Of a stretch of 64,000 nt of DNA, positions 22,201 to 32,215 are shown in pieces. Position 1 is the first letter of the stretch. Every line of letters begins with the position of its first letter. This stretch comes from Branchiostoma lanceolatum (lineage: Eukaryota; Chordata; Leptocardii; Amphioxiformes; Branchiostomatidae), in the NCBI RefSeq assembly GCF_035083965.1, contig NC_089731.1:131501-195500 (forward strand), in the 5' to 3' direction. Made by a program: the position numbers and the translations under genes. The notes under the pieces were generated by a model. The model was not told the DNA's origin. It made no database searches and saw only the letters and a list, made by a program, of their open reading frames with translations.

Positions 22201-22979
22201 CCAGTTTCTTACTAATGGAGCAATGTTGTGAGTTTGGTTGCTCTGTTGGCGTTCTGGCAAGCGATGCCTGCCGTCTTGCCACGTGCTTTCGGCTTGGTTC
22301 CAAGTATGTATTGACTAATAAGCATGTGTCACAAGAAATGGCAGAAAGGGGGGGCGCAAGTGCTTTCTTTGTTATCTTCAACTACAAGAAGTTAAGCGAT
22401 CTTGACTGCAACGATCAGTTTGTATCAGATGATAGCCTGATCAAATTCAGAGTGAACCGTGTTGTGTGCAGCTGTCAGAACGATGACTTGGACTACAGCC
22501 TGCTAGAACTGGATGTTCCTGATGACCAGTCTGACAAGCTGCCACCAGGTCTGGGGCATTTGATAAAGGAAACTAGAGATAAGACAACAGTGACGATAGT
22601 TGGACACCCTGGTGTTAGGCCTAAAAAGATAGACCCGAGTTGTCCTGTTGTGGGTCCAGATCACAGCATTGCAGTTTATCTTAGGTTCCATCCAGATCCC
22701 ATGGTTAACAACCCCAATAGAGATAACTACGAGTCTGTGTTTGCCCATGGGTCCTCCGGGTCCCCAGGGTTTGATGATGAAGGGAACCTCGTGGTGATGC
22801 ACGCTTGTGGGTACCATTTGTACGATGGGTCTAAGACTGAGGTGCAACAAGGTGTCAAAATGGTAGCCATAAGGGAGGATCTCAAACAAAGAGATGATCT
22901 CAAACGAAGAGATGATCTTCCAGCAGATTTTTTGGAAGATTTATTCCCCCCTCCATCAGAGCCAATGGAAACTGATTGA
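16202..22979 (+). CDS. FAM111-like serine protease with N-terminal PIP box, copy A1 (6 exons)
   Basis: Exons 16202-16400, 18015-18220 (alternative donor at 18208), 18537-18618, 20116-20276, 20739-20826 and 21277-22979 join in frame to about 812 residues. Residues 3-10 are QTYIKTFF, a canonical PCNA-interacting PIP box (Q-x2-I-x2-FF). Residues 11-245 are low-complexity and basic. The last exon encodes a region with ubiquitin-like-looking halves (about 247-440) and then a trypsin-fold domain with H595 in TNKHV, D651 in LDYSLLELD and S739 in [12 protein letters not shown] box plus this protease is the architecture of vertebrate FAM111A/B, nuclear proteases that act at replication forks on DNA-protein adducts and restrict some viruses; the family assignment is by recognition. 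Exons 2-3 and 4-5 look like an internal duplication. The ATG is chosen because it opens the PIP exon. Confidence 0.82.
16675..17330 (-). mobile_element. Non-LTR retrotransposon (LINE) fragment in intron 1 of A1
   Basis: On the minus strand, frames encode the reverse-transcriptase stretch AILDFSKTFDSVPHNRLIHK, then a break, then a C-terminal segment with DWNHLPQHIID and DTFKSGLAKYLG, then a tail of GATGTA repeats. These are landmarks of Jockey/CR1-type ORF2. The YxDD part is missing and the frames are broken, so it is a dead, internally deleted copy. The same fragment is in intron 1 of A2. Confidence 0.8.
17491..17551. repeat. Short hairpin in intron 1 of A1
   Basis: GCGGCAACTGTTGGA...AGGGCTT is followed after a short loop by its near reverse complement AAGCCCTCCAACAGTCGCCGC minus its last base. 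The imperfect stem is about 20 bp. It could be a small foldback element; the copy is repeated in A2. Confidence 0.6.
18692..19075. repeat. Foldback element in intron 3 of A1
   Basis: The arm at 18692-18779 (GTTCGCAGCTATAACTCAC ... GTGGTGATGCAC) is the imperfect reverse complement of 18988-19075 (GTGCATCACCACACGC ... AGCTGCGAACATG). The arms are about 88 bp with a spacer of about 208 bp. No transposase frame. It is probably a MITE or foldback transposon and could form a large RNA hairpin in the intron. Confidence 0.8.
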
Positions 22980-24380
22980 AAAAAATTGATTGTTTGAAAT
23001 TTAAAAAAGATAGTTACAACTTGGTTTGAAAAGCATTTTCATGTAATATTGGGTCTGTCTTTTAGTATTTTATAACGTCCTTCTGACTCTGTATACTGTA
23101 TGTGCCAGTGACCATTTCCCTTTCGGTAGCCCTTAGGCCTCTACAGCAGGAAGCTAGTCCACGGTTAGCTGTATATATCAAAGATGAAATGAATGGGATG
23201 GGGACTTCAATCTTTATCATTTCGGGCAAAATGATGATTGCCAGGATTGATCACAATACTTTATCAATAGGGTGTTAGTTCTGTGGCCAGGTGCAACTAG
23301 ACACAAGGCTGTAGGCGACTAGGCAGAATATTGAATACATGTCTTTACTACAATAACAACGAAATTAGTTATTTGGGATGGTGACATAAATCTGAAGGCC
23401 TCGTGTTTGAGGAGCTTCAGGTTTATCGTTTGGAAGGCAATCCATCAAAAGTGAGGTGGCCTAGAATGTACATATCATCAGTAGAGAGTAACGCAGTTCA
23501 ATCTATTAGAACTTGAAAGGATTTCAAATCATTCCAGTGACTGGGCAAACATATACTGAACAACAATGATGGCAAGACCACTTATTGTGTCTATGCTCCT
23601 TCTATTGTGTTAATTTTGTTAGTCTATTGTTCTTTTATCCCTGCTTTTGATATTTTAGAAAAGTAATGCTTAGAAGTAGATATCACCTGTATATGACCAT
23701 GAGCATATTACCTTTCATGAGGTACTTAACAAAAATCTGAGGTTCTTTTATTTGTCTAGATACCAGTGTTGTCAGTTTTTTCAAAACTTAATGAAACAAC
23801 TTCATACTATAAAAGTGAAAAAGAAATGCAAATTGAAACAATTAAGTTTTAAGAAGATCTGGTTGCGACCTTGGACAAAAGTGCCCTTAAATATCCATCT
23901 TTTTAACAATGTGTCTTTTGGCACTGAGGGAGACTTTTTGTCCTGCCTTTTACTACATCGTAACAATTTTGCGGTACAAAAGTGTGAGGCTTGCAATGAC
24001 TTTTATTCTGTCTCTGTACATATCTACTGGTAAATCTATGTGTGTCATGTGGGCAAATAAGGTTGTAAATTTTACATCTGCAATATGTTAAACATGATTT
24101 ACACGAAAAGCAATTGTACAAACTGGAAGTATCTAAGTTCATTACATATTTTAGAATTAGTGTAGATGCTGTATTGCAGACATTGTATTATGTACATCTT
24201 ATTTATTAAGAAATGCAACACAAGATGTTCATGGCTCGAAGTATCAAATTTCAAATTCCAGAAAATTGTTCAGATTGTGGAAAGAAAATGTAAGTTACAA
24301 AATGATGGCAAGCTAAAAGATTACAGACTTGGAATTATGAATTGAAGTGCAGAAATAAAGTATTTCAAGCCCTGTTTTTT
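22980..24380 (+). other. Probable 3' UTR of A1
   Basis: Non-coding sequence after the A1 stop. An AATAAA signal at 24354-24359 lies in the context GTGCAGAAATAAAGTATTT. The same signal and context follow gene B (45755) and A2 (56923), which suggests a shared long 3' UTR of about 1.4 kb. Confidence 0.5.
24354..24359 (+). terminator. Polyadenylation signal candidate of A1
   Basis: AATAAA in a block conserved between genes A and B (GCAGAAATAAAGTATTT). A GT-rich stretch follows within about 50 bases. Confidence 0.5.
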
Positions 24381-24878
24381 TGTTCCAAACAGTATAAAAT
24401 TTATTTTATCTGTACTGTGTTAAGGGTATCATGTATGTGATACAAGCAAGTTTTTATTGTTAAGAAAATGGGGAATCAGGTGTGCCTCACCGGTGTAATT
24501 CACTCTTAGCTTGCCGAATTCTTAGTCTCACATCTTAGGCCACACCAATTCAATTTGTTGGTTCGCACATTTAACTGGAAGATCAACCTGAAAAAGACTC
24601 AAAGTGGAAGTCTGTACCTTGGTACACTCAGTTTCTGGCATATCCAAGCTTCTAACATTCAATCATATTTTACCAGGATGTCCTCTTGCTAGAATCTTAC
24701 TTTTAATTGTTACCAAAATGTCCAAGAACCAAGCAAATGAATTGGGCTGGCCTTAGTTTATACCTGTATCTCCTGCCAATGGTTTGCGTTGATTAGCCAA
24801 TTTATTTAGCTTACCTGTACAACATTGTACATCCGTTATCATGGAAGCTCATCTGTGTTGTTTGTAATCATACATTTG

Positions 24879-25005
24879 TGTAGTACAATGCCAAACTTTC
24901 TTCTAACACTAAGGTATTCACAGATCGAAATTGATCCTGAAGAAGGGGACAGTGGTCGTTGAAAATTTAATACGTGTATACCTTAGTGTTTAGCATTGTA
25001 CTACA
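24879..25005. repeat. Foldback with a hammerhead-like core
   Basis: TGTAGTACAATGCCAAAC and CACTAAGGTAT on the left pair with ATACCTTAGTGTTTAGC and ATTGTACTACA on the right. Between them lies CTGAAGAAGG ... GTTGAAAATTTA, which resembles the motifs at 5008 and 7535 in degenerate form. The long arms would serve as stem I of a hammerhead; activity is unlikely to be intact. Confidence 0.45.
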
Positions 25006-25019
25006 ATGCATCTGTACCT

Positions 25020-25345
25020 ATATAGCCGGTATAACCGCCATTCGGCGTAACACACCAGCTTACAAATGTACATCTGTATAACAAGTGCAACAGAACTCAA
25101 AAGTACAAATCTATCAGATGATGTATTGTGGAAGGTTGCAATAAACAGCATATGGGATGACAGACTGTGTGTGGGTTTCTTTTATTTGTTATGGACATCT
25201 GTATCTGTATGATCACCCTTTGGCGTAGCACACCAGCTTGGCAGGCAGGCGGTGGTTATATTACACTGAACAGCCTGTCACACCTTGTCTTTGCAGTCAG
25301 ATGTGCAGACTAGGAGTGACAGGCCATTCAGTGTAATATAACCAG
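25020..25345. repeat. Palindromic dispersed repeats (CAGCTG/GTGTAATATAACC family)
   Basis: Segments GCCGGTATAACCGCC, GTAACACACCAGCTT, GGTGGTTATATTACACTG and CAGTGTAATATAACCAGCTG occur as inverted pairs. The same words occur near 13398, 13885, 19840 and 47700. Probably MITE pieces. Confidence 0.6.
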
Positions 25346-25526
25346 CTGCTGCCACACAGCACTTACACTTGTAACAGGTAACACAAATGAATTACTGTAA
25401 AACTATACTTGAGACTGGACCGAGTTGTTAGCTTACATGTACACACAAAATCAGGTCTGATGACCGATACATACACCTGAGATGAATAGGTGGGGTCTGT
25501 GGTGTTTACATGTATTAAACCTGGTA

Positions 25527-26692
25527 CAGTCAAACCTGTATTAGCGGTCACCTTTGCATAGCGGCCACCTGCCCATAGTGGTCACTTTTTGTCGGTCCCT
25601 TGGATTTTTCCCATTGACATAAGCATTAAGAATTAGGCTATAACGGCCACCTGTCCAACGCGGTCGCGGCCAGACGATTTTCAGTCCCGCGAGTACAGTA
25701 ACACTGTAGGTAACGGTCACGGCGCGCCGGTAGAAGCCGCATCGCCACCGCACGCCGGGTTCAAAATCTTCATTTTTTCACGCAGTTATCAAATTTATGT
25801 GGATTCAACTGGATAGGATGATTATAAAGAAAACCAGAATTTTTTATCTTTGTTAGAAAATGTTTGACGCGAAGTCAGTATAATTTTCTTCACATGGCTT
25901 GCGTTTGTACATCGTAGCAAAATTGACCATTTCTGTGCATTTCGACTGGACAAATATTACGGCAGCTTTTTGGAAAATACAACTCGCACATGTAGCTGAT
26001 GCAGTAAGTTCGGGAAATGTTTGAATGCCGGCCCAATATCCGTTTTCCCCGGTGCTCAAAGTCAAAACGTGTTTCGCGCAATTTTCAAAATGGCGCTGAT
26101 AGTCAGCAGCACCAAGGAGGTTGGCAGCACAAAGGTCAACGGTAGATACCACTGTTTCGGAGGTATAATGCGCTAAATTTATTTTGCTGCAAAGTATCAC
26201 TGAGGATAATTACTTTACCAAAAGCTTTACAAGAATATTAATAACATTAATATGATGTACAATTTGGGCTATTGCAATTTTCTGAAAAGAATAAAGCCAT
26301 CAAAAGATCGACCTTCTTCTGAGTACCCTATTAGCATAATGGTAGAAGCTGATAATGACAAGCGGCAAGTGAAACAACAACAGACTAAGGAAAACTATCG
26401 CCACGATTTTATGTTTCAAAACGGTCGAAAACGAACAGTAAGTGGCAACTGAGCAACATGTATTTTGTTCTTAACTAACTAGGTGGCAACAACAATTGAC
26501 TTTCTAAAATGTGACTTACCTATGCAATGTTTACATGTGTACTGTACGGTGAATAAATGTATCTCAGTGGGTACTGAAAATATGTGTCACTCGTGGTCAT
26601 CATTAATCAACATTTTCTCCATAGCGGCCACCTGTCCTTAGCGGCCAGTTTTGGCCAGTCCCTTGAGTGACCGCTATAGACAGGTTTGACTG
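25527..26692. mobile_element. pogo/Tc1-mariner-like non-autonomous element, copy 1
   Basis: The inverted ends start CAGTCAAACCTGTATTAGC (left) and, reversed, CAGTCAAACCTGTCTATAGC (right), each flanked by TA (25525-25526 and 26693-26694). Subterminal GCGGCCACCTG words recur. TA duplication with CAGT ends fits the pogo branch of Tc1/mariner. At 1166 bp with no transposase recognisable, it is non-autonomous. Confidence 0.82.
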
Positions 26693-26694
26693 TA

Positions 26695-26886
26695 CCTAGC
26701 AGTGTACTCTCTGAGTAGAGGAGTTGGTCCGGCTGGTTATTCACATGTTTTTAGGTGTTTTGTAAGGCTTTCTATTTTGTTCCCTTTCCGTTATGTCTCC
26801 AACCGTGTGTTTGACAAAAATGCAGAAACTGAACACTTAAAAAAAAACCGGACCCACACATCTGTTTGAATTGTAGTGAGACTGCC
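26695..26886. other. Patch that differs between the two long duplicate copies
   Basis: This is the only stretch where the 16940-31418 copy visibly differs from 49509-64000: a 5-bp insertion, a replaced block of about 60 bp starting after TTCACATGTTTTTAGG, and a single-base insertion. The counterpart is about 59265-59466. Everything around it looks identical. Confidence 0.7.
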
Positions 26887-27099
26887 CCATTTGTTTATTT
26901 ATGTACCCCATCTGTTTATTTATACTTCTAGGCAAGGCCTTCTGCTGGCCTGTTTCGGGAACACTGTCACACCCCCCATTATGGAATGTAATGGATTTAC
27001 AATTATCCTTACTAATTATGCAGATTAGCTCCTGTTTTCTATAATTAGACATCCATTGTGTAAAGCACCATCTGAGCTCTCACATACAAAACTTCACGA

Positions 27100-27770
27100 C
27101 AATCTCTTCACCCCGTCTCAAGTAATACGTGTCCGAATGTCAAAACAAAAACACCCACTGCAGTTCTAAACAAGCCGCTAGGGGGCCCAAACTTGCAGAA
27201 CTTACTTCTTGTGGCATGAACTATCTACCACACAAATATCATGACCATAGCACTTTCAGAAAATATGCCCCTGAATTTTGAAGCTCCGCTGCAGTACCTT
27301 AGGTACTCGCTAGAAGGCCCATTATCGAACTTGACCTTCCTTTCCGTAAAACCTACCCATTCACTAAATATCATACAGATCCATCAACAGCTTCTTGAGT
27401 TATGTTGTCCACAAGAATTACACATCCACACAAAGCCCGCTGCAGTACCGACGGAAAATGCCAGGAGAACCATTTTTGAACTTGATCTCTGTTTCCACAA
27501 CATCTACACACCTGCAAAAAATCATGAAGATCCATCAACGTTTCCGTCACTTTTTTCGACGACATACAAACACACAAAATTTAAAAGTCCGCTGCAGTAC
27601 TGTTGAAAAACGCAAGGTAAACCATTTTTGAACTTGACCTTCCTTTGCACAACCACTACACACCTACCAAAAATCATAAAGATTCATCAAAGGTTTCTTG
27701 AGTTATGCTCTTGACATACATACAGACCCACCAAACAGCTGGCTCAACCGAAAACATAATCTACCCCGAG
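27100..27770 (+). repeat. Array of diverged repeats (GCTGCAGTAC / CTAGGGGGCCC family)
   Basis: About five diverged units of 120-150 bp, with recurring AAGCCGCTAGGGGGCCC, CCGCTGCAGTAC, ATCATGAAGATCCATCAA and TTCTTGAGTTATG words. Open frames across it follow the repeat and are not genes. Relatives are at 3540-3730 and 15340-15640. Confidence 0.7.
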
Positions 27771-28169
27771 TACTATAGTACTCGGCGAAGATAATAAAAT
27801 CTGGCAATAAAACAATTACCAAGAGCATGCACCGCTGAACGTATTAAGAATGGGGATAAACCAAGGACCTAAACAAAGCGCCCTCCAGCGAACGCGTTGA
27901 GTAGTACATGTAAGGATACAAGAAGAAACATAAAAGAAGAAACTCTATAACGTTATAATCCTTAAATGTTCGCTTTTCCGGTCGAAAACATGAAAGTTAA
28001 CGATATAAATAAAGTATGAGAAACACTAGCCTGCATGACAGTTTACTTTGAAAATCACTCGAAGTGTAGATGCCTACCTGCCTACGTGCCCAGGCCAGTA
28101 ACTGACCCCCTGCTCTCCAAATGTGACATTAATATCGCTGCATTATCGCTGAAATATGTGGCCTCTTAC

Positions 28170-28222
28170 CCTTTCCAAAGTCTCTGATCGTTTCCTCCAA
28201 CAACGCCATGTTGCGTCGCCAT
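28170..28222 (-). CDS. Candidate first exon of an unidentified minus-strand gene
   Basis: On the minus strand an ATG at 28222 in the context CAAGATGGCGACGC opens 17 codons (MATQHGVVGGNDQRLWK) and meets a strong donor, GGTAAGAGG. AAGATGGCG is also a YY1-type promoter word often found at start codons. IRF-type motifs lie 270-400 bases upstream. I found no downstream exons with confidence, so the product is unknown. Confidence 0.35.
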
Positions 28223-28490
28223 CTTGACTCGGGCCCTTTTTCGCGGCAGATCAGTCAGAACAACGCCGACGCCCGTCTACTCGTGCATCCATCCACACGT
28301 TCGTTACATGAATGATACAGCATAACATCCGTTACACTTTTCACCATCATCGTGAGACTTGTAGGATCTTTCAGCTAGTAGCACTATCTTGAGTAGACAC
28401 GGTAACTGTTCTGACGGTAATATGAAATATTTCCGCAAATGCAGAACTGACTCACTTCCACAATTCCACACCTGTTTGTGAGACGTTTTA

Positions 28491-28620
28491 CTTTCGGTTT
28501 CGATACGTCACTGGGGTCGCAATGTCACGTGACTCGGCCTTCCACCTTTCATTTGTCTAAAAATAGTCACACCATAAGCATAGTAGTAGTCAATAGTATG
28601 CGCTTTACGTTTCACTTTCA
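28491..28620 (-). promoter_or_regulatory. Two IRF/ISRE-like sites upstream of the candidate exon
   Basis: On the minus strand, GAAACCGAAAG (28491-28501) and TGAAAGTGAAAC (28609-28620) both match GAAANNGAAA, the core bound by interferon regulatory factors. They lie 270-400 bases upstream of the candidate ATG at 28222. Confidence 0.45.
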
Positions 28621-28699
28621 ACGGCTGAAATGCTGATAATGTTAAATTACATGTACCTAGAAACACCGATACGCGGTGCCCAAATCAACGAACTCACCC

Positions 28700-28848
28700 T
28701 AATCTCCAAGAAGATCGAACGGTTGCAAAGACCGTTTCCATCTAGCAAAAGGAGGTTTTATCATACGCGGCAACCCGAGTGATTGCAATAAAAACTGCTT
28801 TTGCCAGTTGGATACGGTTTTGCAACCGTTCGATCTGCTTGGAGATTA
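28700..28848. mobile_element. Small foldback MITE
   Basis: TAATCTCCAAGAAGATCGAA and the following CGGTTGCAAAGACCGT pair with ACGGTTTTGCAACCGTTCGA and TCTGCTTGGAGATTA. The element is about 149 bp with arms of roughly 50 bp. Related end words (CATCTGCTTGGAGAT) occur near 10540 and 15015. Confidence 0.7.
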
Positions 28849-30110
28849 ACCTCACGCATACTAGCAGACGACATGCTGAACTACATACAAATGCTTCAAA
28901 GGGATCTTGACTTATAGCCGCGAACCCACAGGCACAATCAACCGCAATACCCGCGTCTGTGGCGAACCTCCTTCATGGAGGTAATTACATCAGCCAGAAG
29001 GACATTTTATTTTCAATACCTCAATCGTGACAGAATGTTGACCACGGAACGTGTTCTTTTGTTGTTGCTTACTTTGATTGTTTGTGTCAAATATACAGCC
29101 TAAACAATAAACACACTAAACAGCCGCTCAAGAGGACTTGCCGTTTTATGGTATTTCTATAAACAAGTTGGCAAAAGTCGTCCCTGACTGCAGTACAATC
29201 ATGGATTACTAGTCGGCGCTTCGTTACCGCCTGAAGCTCCTGACATGAAGCATGCAGTGTCCACTCCCACAAATTATGTCACTTACTTAAACTTTCCCCC
29301 GACATAAATTACACTAAAACGCTAGCATGTCCGTTTTTGGTAGCAAATACTTATTTTTAGTTGCTGTTGACGTCTATCGTATTTTCGATATCGGTGGTGG
29401 TTCACAACTTTTGCTTTTCATGAAAGGTACAATTCGGGTGCAACAGTCCACTGCACACGAAGAACAAATTATAATCGACTCTTCGAGCCTCAGTTATCGT
29501 ATTGGGGTCACTTGAATGGTAGACCCTTGTGACTTAGCACCGTAATTGTGAAGCTCTTCGTAAGTCAATCCCTAGCAGAGAAGAAAGATCGGCTCACCCC
29601 AAAACGGCTCAAACAAAAACAATAACATAGTGAATACCGATTTTTCTTCAGGTAGTGGTTGTAAACACTCTCTTTCGCCGCGTTGATATGACCTTTGTTT
29701 TGGGGTGCTACACCCGGGATGATTTTCTGTTCAACTTTACAACATGAACAAAAAGATGCTGAAATATTGATGTCTTGTCAGGTGTGTTGATAATTTTGCT
29801 TCTCATAAAAGGTACAATTCGGGTATGCAACAGTCCAGTCCACTGCACACGGAGAACAAATGAGAAAAATGAGGGCGACCCCTCGATCCCCAAGGCTGCT
29901 CTGCTTTATAATGAACGGAGCTGGAAATAGATACAGTAGAATGTTTTTCAATCAATCGTGCTTAAAAGTTCGTACAATTCTTTCTTTCCAAAATGTAGAG
30001 TGAGTACATATAGTGGTAATGAAAAGACTAAATTACGTGACGAATTAGCAAGCAATTGCGTTTCTGAACAGGTGTGATTTCCACCTGCAGAATCGGTATA
30101 TCAGGGGCAA

Positions 30111-30230
30111 CACTTTTACTTTCACACGAGGAGCAGTCAGGGCAACACTTTCACTTTCACACGAGGAGCAGTTAGGGCAACACTTTCACTTTCACACGAG
30201 GAGTAGTCAGGGCAACACTTTCACTTTCAC
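30111..30230 (-). promoter_or_regulatory. Tandem array of four ISRE-like sites (35-bp period)
   Basis: Four 35-bp units start at 30111, 30146, 30181 and 30216. Three contain CACTTTCACTTTCAC, that is GTGAAAGTGAAAGTG on the minus strand, a match to the IRF/ISRE core GAAANNGAAA; the first has one change. Each unit also has ACACGAGGAG. Enhancer function is inference. Confidence 0.5.
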
Positions 30231-30309
30231 TCGTCAGTTCATTCGACGAGACAGGCAGGACAATGAAAGGTCGCTACATGTTGTTTCTGTATATTCATGG
30301 CAGTTTTTC

Positions 30310-30600
30310 TCTAGACTTAAGACTGATGAAACTAAATGCATTACATTTAAGGTTTACATTCATTGGTTGATACAAAACCAAGAAATCTAGCCAAAATCAC
30401 CGTAAGACTAAAAACTGTTTCTCTTCGTCCATTTGGAAATGGGTCATGTCAAATTGCCGATCGGAGAGGTTTCAAACTCATGAATATTCATATAGTTGTC
30501 TTGCGTTGTCTTAAGGACACGCCTACTCCCCTCGGCAGCACATTCCACAATGCAGTACGCAACATTTTCTGCCAGGTGGGTAGAAAATGTTTTTCGGTTA
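30310..30600 (+). repeat. Left member of an inverted repeat pair
   Basis: It contains CATTCATTGGTTGATAC, GAAATGGGTCATGTC, TAGTTGTCTTGCGTTGTC and GGACACGCCTACTCCC. A diverged reverse-complement copy lies at about 31950-32215. Identity is highest in the part reading VVLRCLKDTPTP in one frame. Probably a dispersed repeat. Confidence 0.7.
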
Positions 30601-31496
30601 ACCAAAAAAAAGGTCGTCAAATGTTGTCTATGTGTAAACATCTGTTTATCTAAGTTGTTTTATAGACTTACACTTCGAGAAACATAGCATTTATTTGATT
30701 CCAACAACAGGATTAGAAACACTTTTTTCTGATACAAACTGTGATCTTCATATATCAATCTCTCAGTCCAAAAAAATGGGTCAATTGAAATTGCTGATCC
30801 GAAAACTGGCAGGGTGGAATGTCTACAACTTTGCCGGCTGGTACCTCCATTAAAGAATGTTGGTTTTAAACAGCGACACAACGTTATAACATGAAATAAA
30901 AGAAAGATATTAAAATGCATATTATGTCTTGTCAGGTGTGTTCATAACTTTGCTTCTGATAAAGGGCGCAACTCGGGTGTGCAACAGTCCACTGCTCACG
31001 AAGAGCAAACAAGGATCGACCCTTCAAGCCCATGGTATTTCTTCCTCAACATTAAAAAGGAATCTGAAAGATATACCCTTAAAGGGCTTTCCATCAATCT
31101 TGCCTGTCAGTTCGGACAATGAAAGTTTGACAAATGTCGTCTATGCCTGAAGGACAAATGTCTATGGCTGAACATCTGTTCATTGATGTTTTGTTTCCAG
31201 TCTGAGAGGACCCAAACATACAGTCAAACTTCGCCTTTACCCAAAACCCACATAGTTAACCACCTCCAGCCACAAACCCCATTGTACGAGCGAAACAGTC
31301 CCGTCCAATTGTGCATCATCAAAACCACTTTTTTTGCAGCCCAACGAGAGAAGCCTTGCCCCACTTAACAACCACGATTCATTCCTAGTGTCGTTCAGCC
31401 AGCAGCGGCCATCTTATTTGATACTTTATGTCGGAAGAAGCAGTGGAGAAGCTTTACTGAACGTTATGCTGCAGCTGACTAAGCTGGCTTAAGTGA

Positions 31497-31580
31497 GTAA
31501 ACGAGTGAGTGAGTGAGTGAGTGAGTGAGTGAGTGAGTGAGTGAGTGAGTGAGTGAGTGAGTGAGTGAGTGAGTGAGTGA
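31497..31580. repeat. (GAGT)n microsatellite
   Basis: About 20 uninterrupted GAGT units. A shorter run is at 21137-21161 in intron 5 of A1. Confidence 0.95.
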
Positions 31581-31949
31581 CACTGCACGAAATGGCCTCG
31601 GATCCTGGCGTATCCTCAAGTATGAGATTTTGACATGACATTTGTGACCCAATTCCAACTGATGAAAGTAGTTGTCTGCTCACGTTTGGGTTTCTCGTTA
31701 TACAATAGCTGGGTTTTCACTTTATACGATAGCTGGGTTTTCACGTTATACAATGGCTGGGTTTTCACCGGTACAGTAGCTAGATATACACGTGTACGCG
31801 TTTTTCTAGTCGACTCGAGCCATTTAAGTGACTAAGGACTTTTTCCCCGAGTCGACACTAGTAACTTCGATAACCTGTATGTTTCGTCAGCACATATGCT
31901 TTGGGGACGTTGTGATTTGAATTCCGCCGGGCAGTTTGGATTTCACTAT

Positions 31950-32215
31950 CAACGTTAGAAAGTAAAAAAAGGATCACCACAAAATATTTTCCATGCACAG
32001 GGTAGAAAATGTTGGGTACTGCATTGCGGAGTGTGCTGCCGAAGGGCGTAGGCGTGTCCTTAAGACAACGCAAGACAACTATTTGAATATGCATGGTTTT
32101 GTAACCTCTCGGACGAACAATTTCATATGACCCATTTTATATGGTCTAAGAGAAAGTTTTTTGTATTTTCATAACCAATGAATATACTTTGTTGGTTTTC
32201 CTCAGTCTAAAGTCT
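31950..32215 (-). repeat. Right member of the inverted repeat pair
   Basis: Reverse-complement relative of 30310-30600, sharing VVLRCLKDTPTP codons and CATTGGTTATG. The distance between members is about 1.35 kb. Confidence 0.7.

Larger units (their letters stand above)
29380..31060 (+). repeat. Three direct copies of a ~100-bp segment
   Basis: Segments at about 29395, 29775 and 30935 share a TTGCTTCTCATAAAAGG-like stretch, then CAACTCGGGTGTGCAAC, CAGTCCACTGCACACG and GAGCAAACAAGGATCGAC in diverged form. Nature unknown. No coding capacity recognised. Confidence 0.55.
16940..31418 (+). repeat. Long tandem duplication, copy 1
   Basis: Matches 49509-64000. The offset is 32569 up to the patch near 26.7 kb and 32582 after it. 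Apart from that patch I saw no difference by eye. Homology continues upstream to about 13520 but with obvious substitutions and indels. The downstream limit is unknown because copy 2 runs to the window end. Confidence 0.92.

Noticed and set aside
25853-26200. 115-codon minus-strand frame inside the pogo-like element as a transposase
   Set aside because: No DDE or helix-turn-helix features visible; the element appears non-autonomous.
27241-27606. 121-codon frame as a gene
   Set aside because: It follows a diverged repeat array found elsewhere in both orientations, with no domain or splice support.
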